Shown here: one piece after another, positions 16,566 through 25,421 of the stretch
Layout: each line of letters opens with the position of its first letter
How positions within the stretch are numbered: the stretch's first letter is position 1
From: an uncultured Erysipelotrichaceae bacterium
GTDB lineage: Bacteria; Bacillota_I; Bacilli_A; Erysipelotrichales; Erysipelotrichaceae
Assembly: GCA_949289855.1 (NCBI GenBank)
Contig: CASEPS010000014.1
Span: 1 to 41,846 of the forward strand
DNA: 41,846 bases
Direction: 5' to 3'
Notes under the pieces: generated by a model
The model's database searches: none
What the model was told of the DNA's origin: nothing
The model's input: the letters and a program-made list of their open reading frames with translations, nothing else
Made by a program: the position numbers and the translations under genes

Positions 16566-16999
16566 GTAGTGATTATCTGATTGTACATAAGAAAATACTT
16601 CCCGATTATCTCGAGAAGGTCATTGAAGCCCGTAATCTTCTGGAACGCCATGAGGTTTCTACCATCACAGAAGCAACCCAGAAAACCGGCATTTCCCGCA
16701 ATACGTATTATAAATACAAAGACTATGTCTTTGCCTGGAGCGGTGGAAAAGATGACCGCATTGCGATTGTCTCCCTCCTGTTAAAAGATGAAAGTGGTGC
16801 ACTTTCCTCCGTACTCAGTACTCTCAGCACATATTCCATCAGCGTATTGACCATCTCTCAGGCAATGCCCGTTGCCCGTCGTGCAAATGTCCTGTTATCC
16901 CTGGATATTTCTGCTTTCAGCGGTCCGGTAAGCGGAGTCATCGAAGCTCTGGAAGAACTGCCAGGTGTGCTGGATGCACATCTTGATGGGGTAGAATAA
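16562..16999 (+). CDS. ACT domain protein of the PheB/UPF0735 family
   Basis: 145 residues. An N-terminal helix-turn-helix-like segment (TITEATQKTGISRNTYYKYKD, residues ~39-57) precedes a C-terminal ACT domain (IAIVSLLLKDESGALSSVLS onward). This architecture is that of the UPF0735/PheB proteins. ATGA overlap with thrB makes it the third gene of the thr operon. The ACT domain may sense threonine or another amino acid, and the helix-turn-helix could let it act on DNA; neither is shown. Because the enzyme Hom has lost most of its own ACT domain, a stand-alone ACT subunit in the same cluster is notable. Confidence 0.85.
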   Translation: MSSDYLIVHKKILPDYLEKVIEARNLLERHEVSTITEATQKTGISRNTYYKYKDYVFAWSGGKDDRIAIVSLLLKDESGALSSVLSTLSTYSISVLTISQAMPVARRANVLLSLDISAFSGPVSGVIEALEELPGVLDAHLDGVE

Positions 17000-17057
17000 G
17001 CATTTCATTTGCATTCTTCACCTTTGAACAACACAATATAATCAGGAGGATTCAATT

Positions 17058-17717
17058 ATGGCAGAAGATATCCGTACAATGGCTGACACCACCGGTGTAG
17101 CCGCATTCCATCATCAGTTTGAAAAACCGTATTGTGTATTGCTCGACAGTGAGTATTGTTCCATGGGCAGAATGATCGGCGCAAAGGCATGTGAAAAAGC
17201 AGGTTACACATACTATGATGCCGTTATCCTGCTCGACTTGTTAAATGACAAGGAAGTGAATGTTGAATTCATGGCTAAAGTAGAAAACCAGTTACGGAAC
17301 AGGCATCTTTCCAAGGAAGAAATCCTGGCAGTGGATGGTTACCAGAAACTCAATGACGCATTTGACAAAGCCATTGATATGGCACTTGCCAAAGGACCAT
17401 GTCTTATCCATGATAGAGCAATCAAAGAAGATATTGAAAAGCGTGGTTATTCAGTATTTACCGTACTTAACTACGCTACAGATAACAAAACAAAGATTGA
17501 GCGGGCAAAACTTTCCCCGGCAAACAGTGACTGTCACAGTGATGAAGAATTCCTCGCCCGCATACAGGAAGAAGACAACATCCGCTATAATACCCACCAT
17601 GCAAAAAGTGATACCACATGGGGTGACAAGGCAACCTATGACCTTTGCCTCAACGCGGAGACGCTTGGCCGGGATTATGCCGGTGAATTACTTGCGAATA
17701 TACTGACTGGCCGCTGA
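17058..17717 (+). CDS. Cytidylate-kinase-like protein
   Basis: 219 residues, preceded by AGGAGG. Fold resembles the Cytidylate_kin2 family: DSEYCSMGRMIGAKACEKAG then YYD matches the usual REYGSGGREIG ... YD pattern, but the glycine-rich P-loop has lost two glycines (CSM for GSG). Later motifs GPCLIHDRA (about residue 114) and a lid-like region rich in D/E/R follow. ATP binding is therefore uncertain. It lies 58 bases after the ACT gene and before a strong terminator, so it may be the last gene of the thr operon or a single unit. Confidence 0.75.
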   Translation: MAEDIRTMADTTGVAAFHHQFEKPYCVLLDSEYCSMGRMIGAKACEKAGYTYYDAVILLDLLNDKEVNVEFMAKVENQLRNRHLSKEEILAVDGYQKLNDAFDKAIDMALAKGPCLIHDRAIKEDIEKRGYSVFTVLNYATDNKTKIERAKLSPANSDCHSDEEFLARIQEEDNIRYNTHHAKSDTTWGDKATYDLCLNAETLGRDYAGELLANILTGR

Positions 17718-17734
17718 TCAAAGCGGCTTTTTTT
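17709..17734 (+). terminator. Intrinsic terminator after the cytidylate-kinase-like gene
   Basis: GCCGCT-GATCAA-AGCGGC followed by seven T. The stem includes the last codons and stop of the gene; on the other strand there is no T-run, so it works in one direction only. Confidence 0.92.
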
Positions 17735-18611
17735 CTTTTCCTGATATTATCAACAACATACCAAAAATACATACAAAACCAATAAAGTCCGCAAAGGTAA
17801 ATGGTGTATGCATAAACAGAACTGTAATGATCGCCGCTGTGAGTGGTTCAAAAAAACTATAGAGAATTCCCTTTTCTGCGCCAATCATCTTTACGCCACG
17901 CATATAGGAGGTGAAAGCGAGCACATTGCCAACCAGTACCACAAAGGCTATACCAAGCCAGCCGGTAAGTGTTGGTACATAGTGCATATGAAAGACATCA
18001 AATACAAAAGCAAAGACAATCCCTCCCAAAAGGAATGCCCACCCTTGTAACAGGGTGATCGGATATTTTTGTAAAAGGGTTTTTGGATAACAGTTATAGA
18101 TGGTCACACAGACAGCAGATAGAATTCCACTGATCAAAGCAACACCTGAGACTTCAAGATTTCCCGTTCCATGTGTTGCGATGAGCCATATGCCAATCAA
18201 GGCAAGAATGACACTTATAATTTCACGTCTGACTGGAATTCTCTTTGCAATATAGCATTCTGTCGCAAGGATCAATACCGGAGAAACATTCTGCAGTATT
18301 GTCGCCGTACCGGCATTGGAATTCTGAATCGTGAGGAAGTAGAAAAACTGGCAGCAGCTCACACCGAGCAGACCATAGATCAAAAGATCCAATGCGTCCT
18401 TTTTGTTCGTCCATGGCTGGTATGTCATCTTTCCATAGCGCATTGCACAATACACAAGCAGCACAATTCCGGCAAGCCCAAGTCTTACCGGCACAAGCCA
18501 CCTGCTGTCCATACCTTCATATGTAAATAAGTATTGTCCAACGGATCCGCTGATACCCCAGCACATACCACCAAAAGCCGTCAGAAGCGCCCCTGTCCAT
18601 CTTTCTTTCAT
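17718..18611 (-). CDS. EamA/DMT-family transporter
   Basis: 297 residues, ten predicted membrane helices in two five-helix EamA repeats: the first from LLTAFGGMCWGISG (residue 9), the second from GVALISGILSAVCVTIYN (about 156). Proteins of this family export or import amino acids and other small metabolites; the substrate cannot be named. Its position beside serine and threonine metabolism genes makes an amino-acid exporter a reasonable guess. The start codon is preceded by no Shine-Dalgarno but by an extended -10 box 7 bases away, so the mRNA is predicted to be leaderless. Confidence 0.88.
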   Translation of the reverse strand: MKERWTGALLTAFGGMCWGISGSVGQYLFTYEGMDSRWLVPVRLGLAGIVLLVYCAMRYGKMTYQPWTNKKDALDLLIYGLLGVSCCQFFYFLTIQNSNAGTATILQNVSPVLILATECYIAKRIPVRREIISVILALIGIWLIATHGTGNLEVSGVALISGILSAVCVTIYNCYPKTLLQKYPITLLQGWAFLLGGIVFAFVFDVFHMHYVPTLTGWLGIAFVVLVGNVLAFTSYMRGVKMIGAEKGILYSFFEPLTAAIITVLFMHTPFTFADFIGFVCIFGMLLIISGKEKKPL

Positions 18612-18618
18612 GACGATG

Positions 18619-18624
18619 ATTTTA
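18619..18624 (-). promoter_or_regulatory. Extended -10 box of the EamA transporter gene
   Basis: TGGTAAAAT (TG-n-TAAAAT) with the hexamer ending 7 bases before the ATG; predicted transcript start coincides with the start codon. Confidence 0.55.
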
Positions 18625-18643
18625 CCACAAAACTCTCATGCGT

Positions 18644-18649
18644 TATAAT
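18644..18649 (+). promoter_or_regulatory. -10 box of the DUF3784-like gene
   Basis: TATAAT about 19 bases before the ATG, with an AGGTG ribosome binding site after it. It faces away from the EamA promoter. Confidence 0.5.
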
Positions 18650-18668
18650 AACCACCATGAGGTGAACT

Positions 18669-19043
18669 ATGACAGAATTATCCTATGCAGCAATTCTTGT
18701 AGAACTGACGGGTCTTGTCAGTCTGTTTCTTGGCTTCTATATCCTGCACTCCAAAAAGGACATTGCCTATGGCTTTGGCTCAGCCCGTGCTCCATTTGAA
18801 GTAAACGATCTGAAGGCTTATAACAAAGAAGTCGGCATGTTGTGGTTAACATGTGGTATTGCGGTATGTCTGCTCGGTTTATTGTTAGTCCTGTTTGGGG
18901 ATGGCATTGCCATCTTTGTGGCACTTGCGGCAGTGGCTGTATATGTTGCCGGGTCTGCACGTTATGTATTGACCATTACAAAGAAGTACCGCAAATACAA
19001 AGACCATGATGAACTATGGAAGGATGTTAAAAAAAGCGACTAA
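18669..19043 (+). CDS. DUF3784-like small membrane protein
   Basis: 124 residues with three hydrophobic helices (about 5-27, 57-80, 82-105) and a charged cytoplasmic C-terminus (KKYRKYKDHDELWKDVKK). The IAYGFGSARAP loop after the first helix, followed by YNKEVGMLW, is reminiscent of the DUF3784 family of Firmicute membrane proteins. Function unknown. Single gene between a divergent promoter and a bidirectional terminator. Confidence 0.7.
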   Translation: MTELSYAAILVELTGLVSLFLGFYILHSKKDIAYGFGSARAPFEVNDLKAYNKEVGMLWLTCGIAVCLLGLLLVLFGDGIAIFVALAAVAVYVAGSARYVLTITKKYRKYKDHDELWKDVKKSD

Positions 19044-19058
19044 TCTGCCGCTTTTTTT
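19029..19058. terminator. Bidirectional terminator between DUF3784-like gene and sdaAA
   Basis: AAAAAAAGCG ... CGCTTTTTTT reads as a hairpin with a T-run on both strands; both stop codons fall inside it, so the two convergent genes share it. Confidence 0.8.
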
Positions 19059-19921
19059 GTCTTCAATTCTTCTGCTATTTCCTGTCCACGCTTTGTCCCG
19101 GCAAGACCTCCAATACCTGTCTCACGCACTTCCAATGGCATATGGGCCCCAATAGTGCGCATCGCATCGATGACTTCATCTGGTGGAATACGGGAAACAA
19201 TACCGGCAAGTGCCATGTCTGCACTTGTGACCGCATTGACACTGCCAATAACATTCCGTTTCACACAAGGCACTTCCACAAGCCCTGCCACCGGGTCACA
19301 GGCAAGACCTAACAGTCCTTTCAATGCAAGGGCTGCCGCATGGATGATTTCTTCTTCACTGCCCCCATCCAGATACGCAAGGACACCTGCCGCCATAGCA
19401 CTGGCAGAACCAATTTCTGCCTGACAACCACCTTCTGCCCCAGACAAGGAAGCCCTGGTCCCAATGACACCACCAATTCCTGCCGCAACATAGAGTGCTT
19501 CGGTCATCTTTTCATCACTGCAATGCTTTTCTTCCTGATACGTCAATAGAACTGCCGGAAGCACACCACAGGAACCAGCGGTTGGAGCTGCCACAATTCT
19601 GTGCATGCATGCATTATTTGCCGCAACAGCAAGTGCTTTTTCCATCACTTTGGAAATGAAGGAACCGGAGATCATCTTTCCTTCATCCATTCTTATGCGC
19701 AGTTTCTTTGCCTCCCCACCAACAAGGCAGGAAGCAGAATACATATGCTTTTCATTGATGATGGCAGATTCCTTCATCTGTTCATACATTGTCATCATTT
19801 TGAGAAATGCCTGTTCTTCACTGAGGTCTTCCTCATGACAATCTTCTTTTTGTATTACCTTCCAGAATGGAAGACCTGTCTTCTTTGTCTCTTCAACAAT
19901 CTTTTCGAGTGATCCGTACAT
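19040..19921 (-). CDS. sdaAA: L-serine dehydratase, alpha subunit
   Basis: Iron-sulfur enzyme deaminating serine to pyruvate and ammonia. 293 residues. Three conserved cysteines that ligate the 4Fe-4S cluster are visible: PTAGSCGVLPA (about residue 119), LACDPVAG (about 209) and EVPCVKRN (about 219). ATG directly follows the sdaAB stop. With SdaAB it makes the two-subunit enzyme typical of Firmicutes. It feeds pyruvate towards the formate-lyase encoded further right. Confidence 0.95.
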   Translation of the reverse strand: MYGSLEKIVEETKKTGLPFWKVIQKEDCHEEDLSEEQAFLKMMTMYEQMKESAIINEKHMYSASCLVGGEAKKLRIRMDEGKMISGSFISKVMEKALAVAANNACMHRIVAAPTAGSCGVLPAVLLTYQEEKHCSDEKMTEALYVAAGIGGVIGTRASLSGAEGGCQAEIGSASAMAAGVLAYLDGGSEEEIIHAAALALKGLLGLACDPVAGLVEVPCVKRNVIGSVNAVTSADMALAGIVSRIPPDEVIDAMRTIGAHMPLEVRETGIGGLAGTKRGQEIAEELKTKKAAD

Positions 19922-20590
19922 TTACTTGTCCTCCATACTGAAGCTTGTCACCTTGAGAATACCTTCCACAACACCAAGCCGCTTCACAATCATTTCATCT
20001 ATTTCCTGGTCACACTCAATGACTGTTACCGCGTGTCCCCCTCTGGAATCACGGTCGAGCTGAACAGTCGCAATATTGATATTCTTTTCCGCAAGAATAT
20101 AGAGAAGTTTTGCGACTACACCTGGATGGTCATCATTTTCCACAATCAATGTCGGATAGTCACCTGAGAATACGGTCTTCAGACCATCTGTTTCATGGAT
20201 TTCAATCCGTCCACCACCAATGGAAGCCGCTACCACTTCAAGTGTTCTGCCACTTTCCCCAACAAGCTCGAGCTTTACGGAATTGGGATGAGCATCTTCA
20301 CCAAGATCAATTGTTTCAAACGTGTAGTGCAAACCTTTTTTCTTTGCGATCACAAAAGCATCTGGAAGACGCGCATCATCACATGCCATCCCCAATAGTC
20401 CTGCCACAAGTGCCCTGTCCGTACCATGACCAACACCGGTTGCCGCAAAAGAACCATGAAAAAAGATTTTCGCATCCACTACTTTTTCACCAAGCATACG
20501 TTGTGCCGCAAGACCTATCCTTGCTGCACCAGCCGTATGAGAACTGGATGGTCCTACCATAACCGGACCAATAATATCAAATACATTCAT
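19922..20590 (-). CDS. sdaAB: L-serine dehydratase, beta subunit
   Basis: 222 residues. Begins with the SDH beta motif DIIGPVMVGPSSSHTAGAARIG and ends with an ACT domain (from about residue 148, TLIVENDDHPGVVAKLLYILAE). First gene of sdaAB-sdaAA. Its -10 box TATAAT (20616-20611) overlaps the stop codon of the upstream DUF1294 gene. Confidence 0.95.
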   Translation of the reverse strand: MNVFDIIGPVMVGPSSSHTAGAARIGLAAQRMLGEKVVDAKIFFHGSFAATGVGHGTDRALVAGLLGMACDDARLPDAFVIAKKKGLHYTFETIDLGEDAHPNSVKLELVGESGRTLEVVAASIGGGRIEIHETDGLKTVFSGDYPTLIVENDDHPGVVAKLLYILAEKNINIATVQLDRDSRGGHAVTVIECDQEIDEMIVKRLGVVEGILKVTSFSMEDK

Positions 20591-20610
20591 ATCACTTACC
20601 TGCTTACTTC

Positions 20611-20616
20611 ATTATA
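20611..20616 (-). promoter_or_regulatory. -10 box of sdaAB-sdaAA
   Basis: TATAAT 20 bases before the sdaAB ATG, embedding the TAA stop of the DUF1294 gene; -35 region is weak. Confidence 0.5.
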
Positions 20617-20884
20617 ACCAATTAAACAGAACATACGAAAGAATCACAACCCAAAGCACACAGGCAACCGGAACACCAATGACAAATTGTACATGTTTTG
20701 TCTTATGGTGAAACACGCGCATGCCTGCTAACGCCCCAAAAGCACCACCCACAAATGCAATGCCAAGCAGTACTTTCTCGGGTATACGCCATTGGTTTCG
20801 TCTTGCTTTATGCTTATCTAGACCATACAAAATGAATGCCAGGATGCTGCAGAATACCACCCAGCCCAAAAGAAACATGACCAT
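20612..20884 (-). CDS. DUF1294 family membrane protein
   Basis: 90 residues from MVMFLLGWVV. The open frame extends further upstream but would cross a TATAAT (20915-20910) and the GGAGG site; an ATG or TTG just after GGAGG gives the family-typical length. The diagnostic DUF1294 stretch LYGLDKHKARRNQWRIPE and the motif GGAFGALAGMRVFHHKT are intact. Two or three membrane helices flank it. Function unknown. Confidence 0.8.
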   Translation of the reverse strand: MVMFLLGWVVFCSILAFILYGLDKHKARRNQWRIPEKVLLGIAFVGGAFGALAGMRVFHHKTKHVQFVIGVPVACVLWVVILSYVLFNWL

Positions 20885-20909
20885 CAAATTTATGAATCCT
20901 CCGGACATC

Positions 20910-20915
20910 ATTATA
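20910..20915 (-). promoter_or_regulatory. -10 box of the DUF1294 gene
   Basis: TATAAT 25 bases before the chosen start; the opposing helicase gene has a TAAAAT at 20939-20944, so the two genes diverge from about 60 bases. Confidence 0.45.
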
Positions 20916-20969
20916 ACAACAAGAATCAAAATCTGCGTTAAAATAGTAAGATACGAATAAGGAGGCACT

Positions 20970-23900
20970 ATGGCATCTGTCAACACATTGGAAAAATCGT
21001 TCAGCCGTGATGAAATTCTTTCTGCAGAAAGAATCATCCGCGAAAAGATGTATCATGAACTCACTGTCAGCTATGACCCCATCCATAAACAATATTCCCT
21101 TTCTGTTTCCTTTGCGGATAGAGACACAAGCAGTGCTTCCATTACAGTCAATGAAGAAGATGGCAGAATTGTCCATTCTGATTGTCATTGCAGCAGAATA
21201 CGCTACATTGGCAGATGTGCCCACATCTGTGTGCTTGCCATTCTTTTCAAGAACGAAGTACTGGGTGGAAAAATACAACCTGTTTTGAATATCCCAGAGA
21301 AAAGTGATCCTGCCATTGCGACATTCCTGCATGATGTACACCTTGCCAGAGAAGAAGACCATGAGGGCAGAATCACCCTTCTGCCAATGCTTTCTTTTTG
21401 TGAAGATGACAAAAATGCACTGACTGTTTCTTTCCGCATCTCTGATGGGGAAGGACACAGTTATGTCTTGAAAAACATCACCGCTTTTGCCAAAAGCATT
21501 GAGGATGAAGAACTCAAGTCCTATAGTAAAAACCTGACCTTTGTCCATACCCTTTCTGCTTTTGAAAAGAAGTGCCGCCCTATGGTCGTATTTTTATTGT
21601 CTGTCTCCCTGGAAAAAGATGCTGTAAAAGACCGTGCACTGCTTGACTATTACAGCAAAGGCATCACCAATTACAGCACTGTCACCCCACCTTCCCGCAC
21701 ATTGACCATCAAAGGCAGATATCTCGATGCCTTTATGGAAGCCGCCTTGCCATTATCCTGTTCTTTCTCTTTTGAGAAAAACTATGTTCCACTTCATTTT
21801 TCCCATGACTTTCCAGAACTCAGCACTTCGATAACCAAATGTGCTGATGGCATACTTGTTGAACTGCATGGACCACGCACCATCATTTCCGATGCCTGTA
21901 TTTATGCCATTGATGAAACAACAAATACATGTCACATTCTCAAGAAAGATACACCCGTGATCTCAGCTCTTTTCTCTTCTCTTGCGTCCTTTGCCAAGCC
22001 ACGTTATGTTTCCGCAAAGGACCTGCCTGCTTTTTCCCGTAACATCTATCCATTGCTCAGCACAAAGACCACATATAAAGCAGTTGACTTCGATCCGTTT
22101 GATTACCTGCCAGAAGAAGCGCGCTATGAGATATATCTCGACCATGATGGTGGCATGATACGCTGTACAGTATTTGCGGTTTATCCTTCTGGAAAGTACA
22201 ACATTTCCATTGTGCAGAGTGGGGAAGGACGCCGCAATGAGGAAGAAGAAAAACAGATGGCAGAATGTACAAAGCTATGGTTTGAGTGCCTGTACGAAAA
22301 GAAGGAGTGCTTTGTCATGCATGACGATGATGACAAGCGTCTCTATGCCTTGATCAAAGACGGTATTGGTACATTGCAGCAAAAAGCAACTGTCTACATT
22401 TCCGATGCCATGAAGAAGATCAGTATTCTTCCCCAGCCGCATATCACCATTGGTGTATCTACTGCTGGCAGTGTATTAGACCTCAGAGTCAGTGCCGATA
22501 CCATGTCCATGAAAGATGTTGTTTCCATCCTTTCTCATTATGAAAGAAAGAAGAAATTCATCCGCCTCAAAAATGGCAGTTTCATGAACATTGATGACCC
22601 GGAAGCACTGGAAAGACTGGCTTTGTTAAAGGACACATTGCAATTGAAGACAAGTGACTTATTGAATGGTGAATCTTCTGTTCCAGCCTATAGAGCCATG
22701 TATCTTGATGCATTGAAAGAAGATGAGCACCTTTCCATGCATAAAGACGATCACTTCATTCAACTTGTGCGCAACATCAAAGAAAGAGAGTTTGATGAAT
22801 ACCCTTTACCAGAAGACCTTTCTACCATCATGCGTCCTTACCAGAAAGAAGGTGTGCGCTGGCTTGGCAGTCTCTATGAAAATGGCTTTGGTGCATTGTT
22901 AGCAGATGAGATGGGACTTGGCAAAACATTACAGGTACTTGCCTTCCTCAAAGTGCATCCGGAGTTTCCCAAAGTACTTGTTGTCTGCCCTGCTTCTCTT
23001 GTCTATAACTGGTACAGGGAGACAAAGCACTTTGCACCAGATATCAGCGTACGCATGATCAGTGGCAACAGTGAAGAAAGAACAAACCTCATTCAAAATG
23101 ACACAAGCCGGTTGTTCATCACTTCCTATGACCTGTTGAAAAATGACCTTGAACAATACAAGGACATTGCGTTTTCGTGTGAAATCATCGATGAAGCACA
23201 ATATATCAAAAACCCATTAACCAAGGCTGCTATTGCGGTCAAGTCCATCAACAGCACTTTCCGTATAGCTATGACAGGTACGCCAATTGAAAACAGGCTC
23301 AGTGAATTATGGTCCATCTTTGATTACATCATGCCGGGATTCTTTGACAGCTATGCCCGCTTCCGCAGGATATTTGAAATTCCGATTGTGCGTGATGCGG
23401 ATGAACTTGTGGCAGAAGACCTGCATAACATGATCCGTCCATTTGTCTTGCGCAGATTGAAGAAAGATGTATTGAAAGACCTGCCTGAAAAGATTGAAGA
23501 AGTCTATTATGCGGATTGCAGTGGTGAACAAAGTGAATTGTATATTGCACAAGCCACAAAGCTGCGCCATGACATTGCAAATAAGAGCGATAAGGAACTC
23601 AGTGACAAGCGCATGGAAATCCTCAGTGCTTTGACAAGACTGCGGCAGATTGCCTGTGACCCTTCTCTTCTCTATGCAAACTACCATGGTTCTTCTGCGA
23701 AAAAGGAACTATGCCTTTCACTCCTTGAAAGAGCTGTAGAGTCTGGTCATAAGGTACTGCTCTTCTCCCAGTTCACATCTATGCTTGCATTGCTCGAAGA
23801 AGAACTAAAGAAGAGAAACATTGCCTATCATCTTCTCACTGGTGCTACTTCTCAGAAAGAAAGGGCAGACATGGTCAAATCCTTCCAGACGGATGATGTG

Positions 23901-24209
23901 CCTGTATTCTGTATTTCCCTGAAGGCAGGTGGCACTGGTTTAAACCTCACCGCAGCAGATATTGTCATCCTCTATGACCCATGGTGGAATACCGCTGTAG
24001 AAAACCAGGCAAGTGACAGAGCACACCGCATAGGGCAGAAGAACATCGTAAACATTTACCGATTGATTATGAAGGATACCATTGAGGAAAAGATATTGGA
24101 CATGCAAAGAGAAAAAGCAGATCTTGCCGGAAAACTGCTCTCTGATGAAGGCATTGCCTCCACCGCATTTTCAAAGGAAGAACTGCTTACCTTGTTACGT
24201 GAAATCTGA
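20970..24209 (+). CDS. SNF2-family helicase with SWIM zinc finger
   Basis: 1079-residue DNA translocase, preceded by AAGGAGG. Domains in order: SWIM zinc finger C72-x-C74 ... C83-x-H85; a long ~500-residue SNF2-associated region; SNF2 ATPase from about residue 620 with Walker A DEMGLGKT (646-653), DEAQ box IIDEAQYIKNP (about 741) and MTGTPIENRLSELWSIFDY; helicase C domain with LLFSQFTSML, LKAGGTGLNLTAAD and motif VI RAHRIGQ (about 1017). Firmicute members of this group are widespread and their biological role is poorly known; chromatin-like remodelling of nucleoprotein is assumed. Single-gene transcript, divergent from DUF1294. Confidence 0.93.
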   Translation: MASVNTLEKSFSRDEILSAERIIREKMYHELTVSYDPIHKQYSLSVSFADRDTSSASITVNEEDGRIVHSDCHCSRIRYIGRCAHICVLAILFKNEVLGGKIQPVLNIPEKSDPAIATFLHDVHLAREEDHEGRITLLPMLSFCEDDKNALTVSFRISDGEGHSYVLKNITAFAKSIEDEELKSYSKNLTFVHTLSAFEKKCRPMVVFLLSVSLEKDAVKDRALLDYYSKGITNYSTVTPPSRTLTIKGRYLDAFMEAALPLSCSFSFEKNYVPLHFSHDFPELSTSITKCADGILVELHGPRTIISDACIYAIDETTNTCHILKKDTPVISALFSSLASFAKPRYVSAKDLPAFSRNIYPLLSTKTTYKAVDFDPFDYLPEEARYEIYLDHDGGMIRCTVFAVYPSGKYNISIVQSGEGRRNEEEEKQMAECTKLWFECLYEKKECFVMHDDDDKRLYALIKDGIGTLQQKATVYISDAMKKISILPQPHITIGVSTAGSVLDLRVSADTMSMKDVVSILSHYERKKKFIRLKNGSFMNIDDPEALERLALLKDTLQLKTSDLLNGESSVPAYRAMYLDALKEDEHLSMHKDDHFIQLVRNIKEREFDEYPLPEDLSTIMRPYQKEGVRWLGSLYENGFGALLADEMGLGKTLQVLAFLKVHPEFPKVLVVCPASLVYNWYRETKHFAPDISVRMISGNSEERTNLIQNDTSRLFITSYDLLKNDLEQYKDIAFSCEIIDEAQYIKNPLTKAAIAVKSINSTFRIAMTGTPIENRLSELWSIFDYIMPGFFDSYARFRRIFEIPIVRDADELVAEDLHNMIRPFVLRRLKKDVLKDLPEKIEEVYYADCSGEQSELYIAQATKLRHDIANKSDKELSDKRMEILSALTRLRQIACDPSLLYANYHGSSAKKELCLSLLERAVESGHKVLLFSQFTSMLALLEEELKKRNIAYHLLTGATSQKERADMVKSFQTDDVPVFCISLKAGGTGLNLTAADIVILYDPWWNTAVENQASDRAHRIGQKNIVNIYRLIMKDTIEEKILDMQREKADLAGKLLSDEGIASTAFSKEELLTLLREI

Positions 24210-24210
24210 A

Positions 24211-25407
24211 TCAGGACTGATGGAGATGGTGTTGCACCATCTCTTTCATTTGCAATGCAGCCAAAGAAACAGATGGACTATGCATATAACCGATAACTGC
24301 CATCATCCCCATTAACATTGCCACATATGTAACCATGCCACGCAAATAGAGCAATGTCATACCTGCCACAAACAACACACATGTAAACATATTGGCAAAT
24401 ACACCTGGTGTATCAGATTGTTGTTGCAACAATGCATAGATTTCTTCATCATCGTCTTCTTCCTTCTCTTCAAGTCCTTTTGAAAAGGTGGCGGACATTG
24501 CCGGTAATAAGCACAACCTTACAACGATGACAAATACACCCATCAAAAGAGAAAAGAGATTATCAAAAACAACAAAAATAACAGATATTGCAAGAACCAG
24601 TGCGGAAAGGAATGGTTTACTTTCCTTCTTTGGTTTCCACAAGTGCATCGCTGCCACAAAGCAGGCTGGTCCAATACACAGGAAACAAAGCAAGGCATTC
24701 AGATAAAGGACTGGCATTTCAAGCAATTGAAACATCTGCAGAATAACAACTGCTGTCGTATAAGCCATCAAGGGAAAAGAAAGCGAATAGAACAGGGAAA
24801 ATATGTTCTCTTTTATAGAAACCTGTGGCATAGAAAACAGCAGGGCAAGCAGTATGGACAGCGCAGAGTCTGCGGAAACATCCTGGTTTCTGATAAAAAG
24901 CACCATGATGGTAAAAGTGATGAAATAGACCGCTGTTGTTATACCATCCTGTAATGCAAGACGGATTGTATCATCTTTGCATTTTGCACAAGAGAGATGC
25001 ACAACCACCATGGCAAGAACAACAAGCACTGCCATCAATAGTCCACACCATAATGACAATGCCAGGATAAACAGGACACTCACAACAGTTTCACACAAAT
25101 TCGCAATAGTATCCAACTGGTGGATGCTGTACGTTTCTGCATATCCCTTTTCTTTTTTCAGATAAAGAACAAGCGGATACCGGACATGAACCATGGCACT
25201 ATGCAGAAAGGTTCTGGCAAGAATGATGCCAACACATACCATGGCACAAAGCACCATGATATAGAACGCACCTGTTCCATACATCAATGTATAGGCAAGC
25301 ATACCCATCGCAAAGGCAAACAACAAAAGACATGCCCTGTCCAATACATGAAGAAGACTATCTTTTATGGCTTCTATGCCACATTCTTTCAAGAGTTTTA
25401 TATCCAT
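24211..25407 (-). CDS. Polytopic membrane protein, unknown family
   Basis: 398 residues from the ATG; a GTG 9 bases earlier is an alternative start. About ten hydrophobic helices fill the protein (for example 27-45, 48-66, 115-135, 155-178, 210-235, 240-258, 268-300, 355-390), interrupted by an acidic cytoplasmic loop EEKEEDDDEEIYALLQQQ near residue 325. No family motif recognised. It follows sbcC by 14 bases and so is the last gene of the dagK-sbcD-sbcC operon; nothing in it explains a link to DNA repair. Confidence 0.7.
   Translation of the reverse strand: MDIKLLKECGIEAIKDSLLHVLDRACLLLFAFAMGMLAYTLMYGTGAFYIMVLCAMVCVGIILARTFLHSAMVHVRYPLVLYLKKEKGYAETYSIHQLDTIANLCETVVSVLFILALSLWCGLLMAVLVVLAMVVVHLSCAKCKDDTIRLALQDGITTAVYFITFTIMVLFIRNQDVSADSALSILLALLFSMPQVSIKENIFSLFYSLSFPLMAYTTAVVILQMFQLLEMPVLYLNALLCFLCIGPACFVAAMHLWKPKKESKPFLSALVLAISVIFVVFDNLFSLLMGVFVIVVRLCLLPAMSATFSKGLEEKEEDDDEEIYALLQQQSDTPGVFANMFTCVLFVAGMTLLYLRGMVTYVAMLMGMMAVIGYMHSPSVSLAALQMKEMVQHHLHQS
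24223..24250 (+). terminator. Terminator of the SNF2 helicase gene
   Basis: Perfect 9-bp stem GAGATGGTG-TTG-CACCATCTC followed by TTTCATTT. It lies entirely inside the last codons of the convergent membrane-protein gene. Confidence 0.6.
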
Positions 25408-25421
25408 ACCACTCACTTACC

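Noticed and set aside
17037-17042. TATAAT just before the cytidylate-kinase-like gene as a promoter
   Set aside because: A start 7 bases downstream would fall inside the AGGAGG and remove most of it; no -35 box either. More likely chance.
20814-21548. A 244-codon antisense ORF opposite the start of the SNF2 gene
   Set aside because: No ribosome binding site, no recognisable domain, and it also crosses the DUF1294 gene; typical shadow frame.
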